Shown here: piece by piece, positions 26,586 to 36,404 of the stretch
How positions within the stretch are numbered: position 1 is the stretch's first letter
Layout of the letters: every line of letters begins with the position of its first letter
Assembly (NCBI RefSeq): GCF_900111945.1
Contig: NZ_FOYO01000001.1
Location: 1,929,751 to 1,993,750, forward strand
Source: Litoreibacter janthinus
Lineage (GTDB): Bacteria; Pseudomonadota; Alphaproteobacteria; Rhodobacterales; Rhodobacteraceae
DNA length: 64,000 nucleotides
Direction of reading: 5' to 3'
Position numbers and translations under genes: made by a program
Notes under the pieces: generated by a model
Told to the model about the DNA's origin: nothing
What the model saw: the letters and a program-made list of their open reading frames with translations, nothing else
The model's database searches: none

Positions 26586-27866
26586 TCACCCCAGCAGCGA
26601 CGGCAACCAAAGCGATACTGCTGGCACATATGTGACCAAAATCAAGGCCAGCAAAATGGCCAGATAGAAGGGCCAGATAGACTTTAGCGCTTCCTCGATC
26701 TTCACTTTGCCAACGGCACACCCGACGAACAGGCAGGTGCCGACAGGGGGCGTGCACAAGCCCAGCCCGAGGTTCACAAGCATCATGATACCGAACTGGG
26801 TCGGGTCCATGCCAAGGCCCTTGGCGATTGGCAGAAAGATGGGTGTACAGATCAGGATCAGCGCAGCCATATCCATGATCATGCCCAACATCAGCAGGAT
26901 GACGTTAATCATCAGCAAGATGATGATTGGATTATCCGAGATCGAAACCAGAAGATCGCTCAGCTTTGCAGGCACTTGGTAGAGGGCCAGCAGGTAGGCG
27001 AAGGACGAGGCAAATGCGATCAGGATCATCACCATCGCGGTGGTGCGGACAGCACCCGTCGCGGCACGAACGAAAGCGTCCCAAGTCAGAGAGCGATAGT
27101 AGAATTTCGTCAGCAACAGTGCATACAGTGCGCCGAATGCACCGGATTCCGTTACGGTGAAAACGCCCGAAAGTGTCCCTCCCACGATGATAACGGCGGT
27201 GATAAAACCGGGGATTGCGTCTGCAGCGCTTCGGCCAACCTCACCCCATCCGGGGAAAGGTTCGGCGGGGTATTTGTGCTTTACTGACAGGATATAGGCC
27301 GCAATCGCAAGGCATACGCACATCAAAATGCCGGGGATCACGCCTGCAAGGAACAGCTTCGAGACGGAGATGCCGCCACCAGCCGCTACAGCGAAGATGA
27401 TCATGTTGTGGCTGGGCGGGATCACGATACCCGCGATCGAGGACGTCACGGTGACGTTGACCGCGAAATCCGGTCGGTAGCCGCGTTCTTTCATGACAGG
27501 GATCAGCAGCGACCCGAGGGCCGAGATGTCCGCCACTGCGGAGCCGGAAATGCCGCCGAACAACATCGACGAGAAAATATTGACCATCGCCAACCCACCT
27601 TTGAGGTGGCCGACAAGGGCGGAGGCGAGCTTCACCAATCGGGACGCGATCCCCCCATGCAGCATAAGCTCCCCCGCGAAGACGAAGAATGGAATGGCCA
27701 GAAGCGAAAACACCGACACACCCGCAGTCGCGCGCTGGAAGGTGATCAGCATCGGGAAGCCTTCATACCAGAAGGCGGATGCCGCAGCGATGCCCATGGC
27801 GAATGCAACCGGCATACCGACCACCACAAGGAGGCCGAAAACGAGCAAGAGAATAGTCAGGCCCAT
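26586..27866 (-). CDS. dctM: TRAP transporter large permease (DctM family)
   Basis: A 426-residue membrane protein of the DctM class with about 12 hydrophobic segments and characteristic stretches FAGELMLHGGIASRLVKLA, GGISGSAVADISALGSLLIP and PPVGTCLFVGCAVG. It is the Na+-driven subunit of a tripartite importer, working with the DctQ subunit (3 bases upstream) and the DctP binding protein. The substrate is likely a sugar acid or uronate because the operon shares an operator motif with the oligouronate genes (inference). Confidence 0.95.
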   Translation of the reverse strand: MGLTILLLVFGLLVVVGMPVAFAMGIAAASAFWYEGFPMLITFQRATAGVSVFSLLAIPFFVFAGELMLHGGIASRLVKLASALVGHLKGGLAMVNIFSSMLFGGISGSAVADISALGSLLIPVMKERGYRPDFAVNVTVTSSIAGIVIPPSHNMIIFAVAAGGGISVSKLFLAGVIPGILMCVCLAIAAYILSVKHKYPAEPFPGWGEVGRSAADAIPGFITAVIIVGGTLSGVFTVTESGAFGALYALLLTKFYYRSLTWDAFVRAATGAVRTTAMVMILIAFASSFAYLLALYQVPAKLSDLLVSISDNPIIILLMINVILLMLGMIMDMAALILICTPIFLPIAKGLGMDPTQFGIMMLVNLGLGLCTPPVGTCLFVGCAVGKVKIEEALKSIWPFYLAILLALILVTYVPAVSLWLPSLLG

Positions 27867-27869
27867 GGG

Positions 27870-28400
27870 TTAGGTGTCCAATTCGTGAGGGGAGGGCTGC
27901 CAGTCCGAGAATGTCAGAATTCTCAGAACTCCGCGTGCACCGGCAAAAAGAAAGATGAGCCCGCCACAAGACGTGATCGCCAAGGTGCGAAAGCTCTCCG
28001 GAATATCGAGCATCGGCAGCAACGTGGCCCAGCCGAACTTCATCAGCGTGATACCAGCGATGAGCATGATGGCCCCAAAGGCGGCGAGCGTGAGGTCAAT
28101 CAGGACGATGAGGATTTTTTGCAAGACAGTAGGGACCATGTCACGGAACAGCGTGACCCCAAGATGCGTGTCTTCCTTGATCCCTGCAGCAGCGCCCAGA
28201 AAGGCAATGTAGCATATCAAGAGAAGGGCGAGTTGCTCGACCCAAGTCGGTGTGGCGTTCAGGACGTAGCGCCCGAAAACCAGCCAGCCGAATGTCGCGA
28301 CGAGAATGACCAAAGCAACGGATGCAACGATGATGCAGGCTCTGCTTATGGCGTCCAACGCGGATTGAAGCTTAAGAAATTTGGAAGACTGCCCCACCAT
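27870..28400 (-). CDS. dctQ: TRAP transporter small permease (DctQ family)
   Basis: A 176-residue protein with four hydrophobic segments and the DctQ feature FGRYVLNATPTWVEQLALLLICYIAFLGAA. It bridges the binding protein and the DctM channel. It is separated from dctP by 87 bases containing a stable hairpin, and from dctM by 3 bases. Confidence 0.92.
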   Translation of the reverse strand: MVGQSSKFLKLQSALDAISRACIIVASVALVILVATFGWLVFGRYVLNATPTWVEQLALLLICYIAFLGAAAGIKEDTHLGVTLFRDMVPTVLQKILIVLIDLTLAAFGAIMLIAGITLMKFGWATLLPMLDIPESFRTLAITSCGGLIFLFAGARGVLRILTFSDWQPSPHELDT

Positions 28401-28440
28401 CAGGGTCTCCTCTCTGTCAACGCCTGTAACGTGCGCAAAG

Positions 28441-28470
28441 AGAAGGCCCGCAGCGCTGCGCGGGCCTTCT
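28441..28470 (-). terminator. Intercistronic hairpin between dctP and dctQ
   Basis: An 11-bp stem (AGAAGGCCCGC with GCGGGCCTTCT, 8-base loop), followed on the minus strand by the weakly T-rich TCTTTG. It probably attenuates transcription or protects dctP mRNA so that the binding protein is made in excess. Confidence 0.65.
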
Positions 28471-28487
28471 GTTATTCACGGTCGATC

Positions 28488-29480
28488 TTAGTCCGCGGAA
28501 CGGATCATGTTGACCAAGCTGACAAGATCAGGGTTTGCCGCCAGGAACTGATCGTAAACAGGCGCCATTGCTTCTTGGAATGGGGCTTTATCTGCGATTT
28601 TGTTCACTGTCGTGCCGCCGGCTTGCACTTTGTCCATGCTGGCCGCTTCACGCGCCTGCCACAACTCACGTTGAAGATTGGCACTGGTCTGACCGGCTTC
28701 TTTCAATATCGCCTGCTGTTCCGGGGTCATTTTTTCCCAAGTTTTCAGGCTCATGCAGAGGCATTCTGGGATGATCAGGTGCTCCGTCAGGGAGTAGTAC
28801 TGAGCAACTTCAAAGTGGTTGGTCGACTCGTAGGATGGCGGGTTGTTTTCCGCGCCATCTACAACGCCTGTTTTGATCGACTGGTAGACTTCGCCAAACG
28901 CCATGGGTGTCGCGTTGCCGTTCATCGATTCAACCATGCCAACGAACAGGTCGTTGCTCATGACACGAACTTTCAGGCCTTCGACATCGGAAGGCGCATT
29001 GATCGGGCGAACCGAGTTATAGAAAGACCGCGCACCAGCGTCATACCAACCAAGCGGGACGATACCCTTTGCAATCATGCCTTTGCCGATAGCTTCACCG
29101 ACTTCGCCGTCCATCAGCTTGTACATCTGCGGGATGGATTTGAAGATGAACGGCAGCGAGACGACGTTGGTCTCTGGAATTGATTGGCCCATTGGACCAA
29201 GGCTGAATTCACCAAAGTCGATCACGCCAAGGCGGATTTGCTCGATTGCGTCAGGCTGGCTGCCAAGAACGCCGTTGTGGTAAATCTTGCCCGTGACTTC
29301 ACCACCGGTTTTTTCGGCAACTTCAGCCATAAAGGATTCCATTGCGATGGAGACCGGATAGTCTTCAACATGGATATTCCAGCCGCGCAGTTCAGCAGCG
29401 GATGCAGAAGCCCCTGCGCCAAGCAATGCGCCGCCAATAACGGCGCCGAATAGGCTTTTGCGAATGTTAGAATGCAGCAT
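28488..29480 (-). CDS. dctP: TRAP transporter substrate-binding protein (DctP family)
   Basis: A 330-residue periplasmic receptor with a signal peptide (start MLHSNIRKSLF, cleavage after ASASA). DctP features include KIYHNGVLGSQPDAIEQIRLGVIDF and LKVRVMSNDLFVGMVESMNGNATPMAFGEVYQSIKTGVVDGAENNP; the conserved Arg in the latter binds a carboxylate, so an acid is imported. The ATG at 29480 has AGGGAGG upstream; the frame extends 67 codons further without signal or ribosome site. A GntR operator variant lies 123 bases upstream. Confidence 0.93.
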   Translation of the reverse strand: MLHSNIRKSLFGAVIGGALLGAGASASAAELRGWNIHVEDYPVSIAMESFMAEVAEKTGGEVTGKIYHNGVLGSQPDAIEQIRLGVIDFGEFSLGPMGQSIPETNVVSLPFIFKSIPQMYKLMDGEVGEAIGKGMIAKGIVPLGWYDAGARSFYNSVRPINAPSDVEGLKVRVMSNDLFVGMVESMNGNATPMAFGEVYQSIKTGVVDGAENNPPSYESTNHFEVAQYYSLTEHLIIPECLCMSLKTWEKMTPEQQAILKEAGQTSANLQRELWQAREAASMDKVQAGGTTVNKIADKAPFQEAMAPVYDQFLAANPDLVSLVNMIRSAD

Positions 29481-29873
29481 TAATCGATCCTCCCTGATCG
29501 TTGTAAATGATCCCGCTGCCAAGCGAATGTAGCTGGCAGCAAGGCCAAAACTGAGGTTCACCCGAAGGCGCGTGAGTAGCGCCGCGGCCTCTCGAGCCTC
29601 AATTGGTATACTAGTATTCTCTTCGATATCACGAGTCAATTTGCAAATGCTGACTGATGTAGGTTGGCTATCTGTCTCCAAGCCGATGTTTCCATCGGAA
29701 GTAGAAAAAAGTCGCGCAGAATCCGGAACAAATGGCTTGTTGAAGCGTTATTTAGGGTCGCGTTGTTGTCATCTGAACGTCAGTAAACTCTTTGCGAAAT
29801 AGTGCCGAGACTTGCTTATCCGATAGCGGTGCTCATGCGGCTCGGGTAGGTTCGCTAAGAAAGTGTGGCGTAT
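29481..29873. other. 393-base gene-free interval between dctP and tamA
   Basis: Holds the divergent promoters. It contains the GntR operator variant at 29603 and a small hairpin (CCGATG-TTTC-CATCGG) near 29683. No convincing coding frame. I could not assign the tamA promoter. Confidence 0.6.
29603..29614. promoter_or_regulatory. FadR-type GntR operator variant upstream of the TRAP operon (TTGGTATACTAG)
   Basis: Matches 10 of 12 positions of CTAGTATACTAG and keeps the full FadR-type core (TGGTATACTA fits T-N-GTA-TAC-N-A). On the dctP strand it reads within GAATACTAGTATACC, closely matching the run at 18580-18595. It lies 123 bases before the dctP start. Confidence 0.7.
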
Positions 29874-31679
29874 ATGATCAGGCAGATTTCAGTTTTTTGG
29901 ATAGTGGCTTTGGGTTTCGCGGCCTCGCTGCCAAGCGGCGCGGCGGCTTTGGACATTGTGCGGGTGGGTCTTATCGGCTCAGGCGACGCGGAGCTGCGGG
30001 ATAGCTTGCAGGCAAACTCCATCGTGAAAACTCTTGAAGGCAAGGCAGAGACAACCGGTGGTGATGTACTTGCCGCCGCCCGTTCTGAATACGCACGGAT
30101 GATCGAGGTTCTGTATTCGAAAGGCTATTATTCGTCCGTGGTCAGCGTTCTGGTCGATGGGCGTGAGGCTGCATTGATTGATCCGTTCCGCGAACCCTCC
30201 AGTGTCGCTGAAGTGCAAATTTTGGTAGAGCCCGGACGTCCGTTTCGGTTCGGGCGTGCACAGATCGGCCCACTTCTTGATCAGTCCCCTTTAGAGTCTG
30301 GCTTCCGCACGGGTGCCCCCGCCCTGGCGGACGTTGTGCGCGAAACCGCAAGCGACGCGGTCGATGACTGGCGCGGCGCGGGATATGCCAAGGCAACGAT
30401 CGCGGATCAATCGGTGCTGGCGCGACATGCCACCGCACAGCTTGATGTAGACATCGCGCTGTCAACCGGACCGCGCGTGACCTTCGGGGAGATAGTAATC
30501 GCTGGCGAAACAGATGTGCGCGAAAAGCGGGTACGCAAGATTGCAGGCATCCCAAGCGGGCAAATCTATGATCCTGAAGCCGTCGCCAAAGCAGCCAGCC
30601 GGCTACGCAAAACCGGAACGTTCAAATCCGTGCAGGTGATCGAGGCAGAAACTGTCAATGCTGACGGCTCACTCGATATGCAGATCAACGTGGTGGACCG
30701 GAAGCCGCGGCGGATCGGCGGCGGGGTGGAGCTTTCCAGTTTGGACGGACTGACGCTTTCCGGCTATTGGCTCCACCGTAACATCTTGGGCGGGGCAGAG
30801 CAGTTGCGCGTCGATACCGAGATCGCTCAAATCGGAGGCAATTCTGGCGATATCGACTACGACCTGTCCTTCAGGTTCGAAAAGCCTGCCGCCTTCGGTG
30901 CCGACACGCTGCTCTTCGCAGAGGGCGGTTTGTCCTATTCGGACGAACCTGACTACATTGAAAAGCAGGTCGAACTGACTGTAGGCCTTTCGCGTGAGTT
31001 CGGGGACCGCCTCACCGGAGAGCTTGGGATTGGCTATAGCTTCTCACGCGTGACGGACCTCTACGTCACCCCGAACACACAACGCGATATTCAACTTTTC
31101 AGTCTTCCCTTCGCGCTGACTTACGATGCGCGCGACAACCGATTGGACACCAAAGACGGGTATTACCTCAAGGGCGAACTGACGCCGTTCTACGAGACGG
31201 TGCAGGGGCAAACCGGGGCGCATCTGACGTTTGATGCTCGGGCCTACAAAGCCTTGGGTGAAACGAAGCAAACCGTCTTCGCAGGACGTTTGCAGCTAGG
31301 GCAGTTGGTTGGCCTGACCTCCCAGACCGCACCGCCTGACTTCTTGTTCTATTCCGGTGGCGGCGGCACCGTGCGCGGGCAACCTTACCAGTCATTGGGC
31401 GTGCCGATCGCTGGCGGCACCATCGGGGGCCGCGCCTTTGCCGCTCTGTCTGGGGAGGTGCGATATGCGATCAACGACACGTTCGGATTGGTCGCCTTTG
31501 CGGATGCAGGCTTTATCGGCGCTGACGGGTTTGGCAACGGGGCCTGGCACTCCGGCGCCGGGCTGGGTGTGCGGTACCAAACGCCGGTCGGACCCATCAG
31601 GCTCGACGTGGCAGCACCTGTCTCAGGGAACACTGGCAGCGGGGTGCAGGTCTATGTCGGCATCGGGCAGGCTTTCTGA
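29874..31679 (+). CDS. tamA: Outer-membrane translocation/assembly module TamA (Omp85/BamA family)
   Basis: A 601-residue Omp85 protein. After a signal peptide (start MIRQISVFWIVALGFAASLPSGAAA) come POTRA domains at about 25-275 and a 16-strand barrel domain at about 290-601 with the loop-6 motif GGTVRGQPYQSLG. The last residues (VQVYVGIGQAF) end in the C-terminal Phe typical of barrel assembly. It works with TamB, whose start overlaps its stop by one base. The start at 29874 gives a normal signal; a GTG 9 bases earlier lies too close to AAGAAAG. Confidence 0.93.
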   Translation: MIRQISVFWIVALGFAASLPSGAAALDIVRVGLIGSGDAELRDSLQANSIVKTLEGKAETTGGDVLAAARSEYARMIEVLYSKGYYSSVVSVLVDGREAALIDPFREPSSVAEVQILVEPGRPFRFGRAQIGPLLDQSPLESGFRTGAPALADVVRETASDAVDDWRGAGYAKATIADQSVLARHATAQLDVDIALSTGPRVTFGEIVIAGETDVREKRVRKIAGIPSGQIYDPEAVAKAASRLRKTGTFKSVQVIEAETVNADGSLDMQINVVDRKPRRIGGGVELSSLDGLTLSGYWLHRNILGGAEQLRVDTEIAQIGGNSGDIDYDLSFRFEKPAAFGADTLLFAEGGLSYSDEPDYIEKQVELTVGLSREFGDRLTGELGIGYSFSRVTDLYVTPNTQRDIQLFSLPFALTYDARDNRLDTKDGYYLKGELTPFYETVQGQTGAHLTFDARAYKALGETKQTVFAGRLQLGQLVGLTSQTAPPDFLFYSGGGGTVRGQPYQSLGVPIAGGTIGGRAFAALSGEVRYAINDTFGLVAFADAGFIGADGFGNGAWHSGAGLGVRYQTPVGPIRLDVAAPVSGNTGSGVQVYVGIGQAF

Positions 31680-34600
31680 TGCGGTTTCTGTCGCTTTGTC
31701 TTTTTCTAGTTTTTGCCCCTCTGGCTGCGTTCGCCCAGCAAGAGGAGAGCGACCGCGGCTATATCCAAGGTCTCCTTGAGGATGCGCTTTCGACGGAGGG
31801 CGGAACGGTCAGACTTGAAGGATTTGCGGGCGCACTGAGCGCGCGTGCTACCGTCGACCGCATTACAATCTCCGACGCAGAGGGCGTCTGGCTCAGCGCG
31901 ACGGGCGTGTCACTGGCTTGGAGCCGTTCCGCATTGCTGCGGGGGCAGGTCGAGATTGACGATATCACCGTTGAACAGATCGATCTTCCCAGAGCCCCGG
32001 TCTCCGACGATACGGCGATGCCCACGCCCGAAGCGCGCGGGGCGTTTACCTTGCCTGAACTTCCTGTGTCAGTTGATATCGGTAGGCTTCAGATTGGCAC
32101 ACTCAATATAGGTGCTGCGCTATTCGGTGAAGCGGCGCAGCTGTCAGCCCAAGGCAACGCGAATTTGTCCAACGGCTCTGGCGAGGCAAATCTAAGTCTC
32201 ACGCGCCTCGATCAAGCAGGGGAGTTCAGTCTTTCAGCGGCCTTCGATAACGCAACGCGCGTCCTTGTTCTGGACCTGAGCTTAGAAGAGCCGGAAGGGG
32301 GCTTAGCCGTCAACCTTCTGGAAGTGCCAGGCTATCCCTCCATCCTGTTGACCGTGCAGGGCGAGGATCCGATCAGCGAATTCAGCGCGAATATCCGTTT
32401 GGAAACCGACGGCGAGGAGCGACTTGAGGGCGCAGCGACACTCACATCCGATGCCGATGGAACAAGTCGCTTTGCCTTGGACGTGCGCGGTGATGTCGCG
32501 CCGGTCTTTGTGCCGGAATTTGCGGAGTTCCTTGGCAATGACGTCAAGCTGGTTACCCGCGGGGAACGCAGTGTGGCGGGCGGGGTCAAGCTGGATGAGC
32601 TGACATTGCAAACGGCGGCGCTGAACATTCAGGGCAGTGCCGAGATCGACGCCCAAGGCTGGCCGCAAAAACTGCAAATCGACGGCCAAATCGTTCCACC
32701 CGACGGGGATACAGTCGTTTTGCCTTTGCCAGGGCCCGACACGTCTGTGGAGCGGGTGGAGCTTTCGGCGGGTTTTGATGCAAGCGCAGGCGACACTTGG
32801 TCAGTCAAAGGCTTCGCGCAAGGTCTGCAACAAGAGGGCTTAGAGCTGGAGCGCGCGAATTTTGATGCGACGGGAGCGGTTCAGAAGGCCGACGAGCGTG
32901 TCACAGGTGCGATGCAACTGGTCGTATCGGGTGTCCTCCCCAAAGACGCCGCACTAGCTCAAGCGATCGGGTCGGAACTGCGCGGGGCGTTGTCGTTTTC
33001 GTGGGCGAAAGGCGCGCCTTTGATCCTGCGGGACATCAACTTAGCAGGCGCGGATTACAGCTTGGATGGCGCCCTTACAGTTAACGATTTGGAAACCATT
33101 GAGGCCATCACACTGGTCCCTGATATGAGGGTGGAGGCGCAGAATTTGTCGCGCTTCGCTGCCTTGGCAGGCCTTCAACTGGCAGGGGCTGCGAGCTTGG
33201 ATGTCACCGGCTCGGTTGAACCCTTGTCTGGACTTCTGGCGCTCGACTTCAAAGGAGCGACGCAGGATTTGGCAACGGGCATCGCGCAGGTGGACCCCTT
33301 GCTGACCGGCGACGGATCACTGACATTGGGCGTATCAAGAAACGAGAGCGGCCTGAGCATCGAGCCGGTTTTGATTGCGACGGATCACGCGCGTATCGAA
33401 GGCGAAGCGACCCTGCGCACCGGAGAAAGCCGTGCAAGTTTCACGGCCTCGTTGCCTGACGTTTCGCGCGCCTTGCCCAGCTTGTACGGCGTGGCCGAAC
33501 TGACGGTTACGGCGGATCAGACTGGCGACGTTTGGGCCATCGTCGCGGATGCGTTACTGCCGGGCGGCACGAAAAGCACTTTTAAAGGAACAGTGAGCGG
33601 CTTTGAGGACGGCAAGGCGTTGGTTGACGGGGCACTAAACGCAAGCGTTGAACGCTTGTCCGCCTTCTCGGGATTGGCGGGGCGGGCGATGTCCGGCTCT
33701 GTCAACATTACCACCGACCTCAAAGCTGACATCAACGAAGGGAGCTTTGACGTAACCGCAACTGGCGCAGCAAATGGTCTGGCCTTTAGCGTTCCAACTG
33801 TCGAACCACTTTTGCGCGGCACGACGCGGTTTGATCTGTCCGCTGCGCGTGACGCAGATGGCACCATCGACATTCGTACGCTGACTGTACGCGGGAACGG
33901 GCTGGACGCCGATGTAAGCGGTCGCTTCGGAGCGCAAAGTGGAACAGTCACCTACCGCGCGGGCGTCAGCAATCTTGCAAGCATCGTTCCCGGATTCCCG
34001 GGCCCCGCTAGTGTTGCGGGCAGTGCAGAGCGTCAAGGGTCCACTTGGCTTATTGACGCTTCAGGGCAGGGGCCTGCGGGCGTTGCGGCGACCGCAAGTG
34101 GGCAGGTCGCAGCGGACGCCTCTACCGTCAATCTTGCTTTGAACGGAACCGCACCCTTGGCGCTGGTCAATCCGCGCTTGCAGGGGCAAAGCCTGTCGGG
34201 CCTTGTGCGCTTCGATCTGAACGTCAATGGACCACCGGCGCTCAGCTCCGTTGGTGGTCGTCTGAGCGTATCGGACGCGCGTCTGGCGTTGCTTGCCCAG
34301 AACACCGCATTGAACGACATAAACGGGCAAGTGATCTTGTCCGGGGGGCAAGCCCAGCTTTCCGTGGCGGCGCGCGTATCGACGGGGGGTGCCCTCACGC
34401 TAAGCGGCCCGATTTCGCTGAACGCGCCGTATAACGCACAACTTGTCGCGGACCTGTCCGGCGCGACTTTGCGCGACGCTTCACTGTTCGAGGCGTCGCT
34501 CGGTGGTCGCTTGACGGTTAGCGGGCCGTTAACCGGAGGGGCTGTGATCGGTGGCGTGATCGACGTTGCTACGGCGGAGGTTCGCATTCCACAGATCGGC

Positions 34601-35410
34601 CCATCCTACTCCGTCTTAGAGGGTTTACGGCACCTGAACCCGTCGCAACCCGTGCGCCGCACGCTGAGTTTCGCAGGGCTGGATGGCGCGCCGTCGGATG
34701 TGAGCTCTGGGCCAAGCTTCCCGCTTGATCTAACCGTGCGAATTCCAAGCCGCCTGTTCGTGCGGGGCCGCGGGTTGGATGCTGAATTGGGCGGTAGCGT
34801 GCGACTGACCGGCACGACCAATGATGTGATCCCGATTGGCAGCTTTGATTTGATCCGCGGGCGACTGGACCTTTTGGGGCGGCGTCTTGTCTTGACCGAA
34901 GGGGCCGTGCGGCTGCGGGGCAGTTTTGATCCTGTGCTTAGGTTTGCCGCGACTGCTGACGTCGAAGGCGTGACCGTCGGCTTGCAGCTTGAGGGCTTGG
35001 CCTCCGCGCCGGAATTGACCATTACTTCGGTCCCCGCCTTGCCGGATGAGGAGGCGTTGTCGTTCCTGTTGTTTGGCCGTGACGTGACACAGATTTCGGC
35101 ATTTCAGGCTGTGCAACTGGCCGTGGCAATTCGCACTTTGTCGGGCAAGAGTGGGCTTGGCATAACCGACCGGTTGCGCGAAAATCTTGGCGTTGATGAC
35201 CTTGATATCGGCACTGATGCCGAAGGAAATACCGAGGCGAAAGTTGGCAAGTATATCTCAGACAACATCTACACAGATGTGACGGTCAAAAGTGATGGCG
35301 AAAGTCAGATCAACCTCAACCTGGAGGTGAGCCCGAGCGTCACAGTCCGAGGGCGTCTTGGCAGTGACGGCGACACCGGCATCGGCATTTTTTACGAGAA
35401 AGATTACTGA
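31679..35410 (+). CDS. tamB: Translocation/assembly module inner-membrane protein TamB
   Basis: A 1243-residue protein with an N-terminal membrane anchor or signal (MRFLSLCLFLVFAPLAAFA), a very long beta-rich AsmA-like stretch and the conserved C-terminal TamB (DUF490) domain from about residue 900. That domain includes GRLDLLGRRLVLTEGAVRLRG and the end segment GRLGSDGDTGIGIFYEKDY. With TamA it spans the envelope and serves outer-membrane protein insertion or lipid transport. It overlaps tamA by one base. Confidence 0.93.
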   Translation: MRFLSLCLFLVFAPLAAFAQQEESDRGYIQGLLEDALSTEGGTVRLEGFAGALSARATVDRITISDAEGVWLSATGVSLAWSRSALLRGQVEIDDITVEQIDLPRAPVSDDTAMPTPEARGAFTLPELPVSVDIGRLQIGTLNIGAALFGEAAQLSAQGNANLSNGSGEANLSLTRLDQAGEFSLSAAFDNATRVLVLDLSLEEPEGGLAVNLLEVPGYPSILLTVQGEDPISEFSANIRLETDGEERLEGAATLTSDADGTSRFALDVRGDVAPVFVPEFAEFLGNDVKLVTRGERSVAGGVKLDELTLQTAALNIQGSAEIDAQGWPQKLQIDGQIVPPDGDTVVLPLPGPDTSVERVELSAGFDASAGDTWSVKGFAQGLQQEGLELERANFDATGAVQKADERVTGAMQLVVSGVLPKDAALAQAIGSELRGALSFSWAKGAPLILRDINLAGADYSLDGALTVNDLETIEAITLVPDMRVEAQNLSRFAALAGLQLAGAASLDVTGSVEPLSGLLALDFKGATQDLATGIAQVDPLLTGDGSLTLGVSRNESGLSIEPVLIATDHARIEGEATLRTGESRASFTASLPDVSRALPSLYGVAELTVTADQTGDVWAIVADALLPGGTKSTFKGTVSGFEDGKALVDGALNASVERLSAFSGLAGRAMSGSVNITTDLKADINEGSFDVTATGAANGLAFSVPTVEPLLRGTTRFDLSAARDADGTIDIRTLTVRGNGLDADVSGRFGAQSGTVTYRAGVSNLASIVPGFPGPASVAGSAERQGSTWLIDASGQGPAGVAATASGQVAADASTVNLALNGTAPLALVNPRLQGQSLSGLVRFDLNVNGPPALSSVGGRLSVSDARLALLAQNTALNDINGQVILSGGQAQLSVAARVSTGGALTLSGPISLNAPYNAQLVADLSGATLRDASLFEASLGGRLTVSGPLTGGAVIGGVIDVATAEVRIPQIGPSYSVLEGLRHLNPSQPVRRTLSFAGLDGAPSDVSSGPSFPLDLTVRIPSRLFVRGRGLDAELGGSVRLTGTTNDVIPIGSFDLIRGRLDLLGRRLVLTEGAVRLRGSFDPVLRFAATADVEGVTVGLQLEGLASAPELTITSVPALPDEEALSFLLFGRDVTQISAFQAVQLAVAIRTLSGKSGLGITDRLRENLGVDDLDIGTDAEGNTEAKVGKYISDNIYTDVTVKSDGESQINLNLEVSPSVTVRGRLGSDGDTGIGIFYEKDY

Positions 35411-35443
35411 GGCGACCGTCTACCTGATCGCGGCGATAGCTGG

Positions 35444-36295
35444 CTACAATTCATGACCTGCGATTGCACGACGCAATGCAGCTTGGTCAAGTGGCGCGCC
35501 GACGAAGATGTCCCAGGCATCAAGGCCTTGGCCGAAGAACAATTCATAGCCGGAGATAACCGTCAGTCCCGCCTGCGCTGCATCTTGCAAAAAAGGGGTG
35601 TCGACAGGGGTATACACCGCATCGAAGGCCCATGTGGCCCCACGCATCGCTTCTGCTGGCAACGGCGTGCCGCCAATGCCGACCATGCCCATCGGGGTGC
35701 AGTTGATGATCCCATCCGCGCCGTTCGCGGCTGCAACCGGATCTGTAAAAACTTCAAATGTTGTGTCCGATCCCAATGCGGCGAGGGCTGTGGCGAGAGA
35801 TGCTGCTTTGGCCTCGTCGATATCCACACAACGGATGGTTTTTGCATTCAGGCCGACCAATCCAAAGGCGACCGCCTTGCCCACGCCACCCGTCCCGATG
35901 AGGCAGACTGTTCCGGTTGGCGTGTCTCCACGCGCGCAGCGGTAGGCATTCAAAAAACCTGAATAATCCGTATTGAATCCTTTGGGACCGTCACCCTCGA
36001 ACACAACAGTATTGATCGCACCAATTGCCCGGACAAACGGATCATCGATGCTGACCTTGAATGGAGCCAGTTCTTTGTAGGGATAGGTCACGTTTACGCC
36101 GCGATAACCGTTGCTTTGAGCGTAGGCAAAAACGCCGTCAAAGGTGAGACCCAGTTCAGCTGGGATAAGCAGATCATAGGTGACATTCAGCCCGACCAGC
36201 GCCCCCGCGGTGCGGTGAAGGCGGGGCGATTTGGATTGGGTAATATTGTCCCCGATCAGGCCTAACTTGACCGTGTTCTTCGCCTCATCTGTCAT
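35444..36295 (-). CDS. aroE: Shikimate dehydrogenase family protein
   Basis: NADP- or NAD-dependent reduction of 3-dehydroshikimate in aromatic amino-acid synthesis. The 283-residue protein shows the substrate-binding SKSPRLH, the catalytic Lys and neighbours in VNVTYPYKE, NTD(Y/W) as GFNTDYSGF, the nucleotide turn GTGGVGKA and the late GYELFFGQGLDAWDIF. The cofactor loop after strand 2 reads VDIDEAKA, with an acidic residue that would prefer NAD, as in quinate/shikimate dehydrogenases used for catabolism. It follows the hybrid kinase by 109 bases on the same strand. A biosynthetic or a quinate-catabolic role cannot be separated here. Confidence 0.85.
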   Translation of the reverse strand: MTDEAKNTVKLGLIGDNITQSKSPRLHRTAGALVGLNVTYDLLIPAELGLTFDGVFAYAQSNGYRGVNVTYPYKELAPFKVSIDDPFVRAIGAINTVVFEGDGPKGFNTDYSGFLNAYRCARGDTPTGTVCLIGTGGVGKAVAFGLVGLNAKTIRCVDIDEAKAASLATALAALGSDTTFEVFTDPVAAANGADGIINCTPMGMVGIGGTPLPAEAMRGATWAFDAVYTPVDTPFLQDAAQAGLTVISGYELFFGQGLDAWDIFVGAPLDQAALRRAIAGHEL

Positions 36296-36404
36296 ATCAA
36301 TATCTTCCTCGGGCCACCCTTCAGATGTGCCCTACGAGGCGCCGGGGCGTTCCTTGGTTTATCACATGCTTTGGTGTTGAAAATGCCATTACGACGAATT
36401 GCAT

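Noticed and set aside
27408..29183. Plus-strand open frame of 591 codons antisense to the TRAP operon
   Set aside because: The translated sequence is low-complexity and rich in charged residues, without a domain; the minus-strand DctM, DctQ and DctP genes explain the region.
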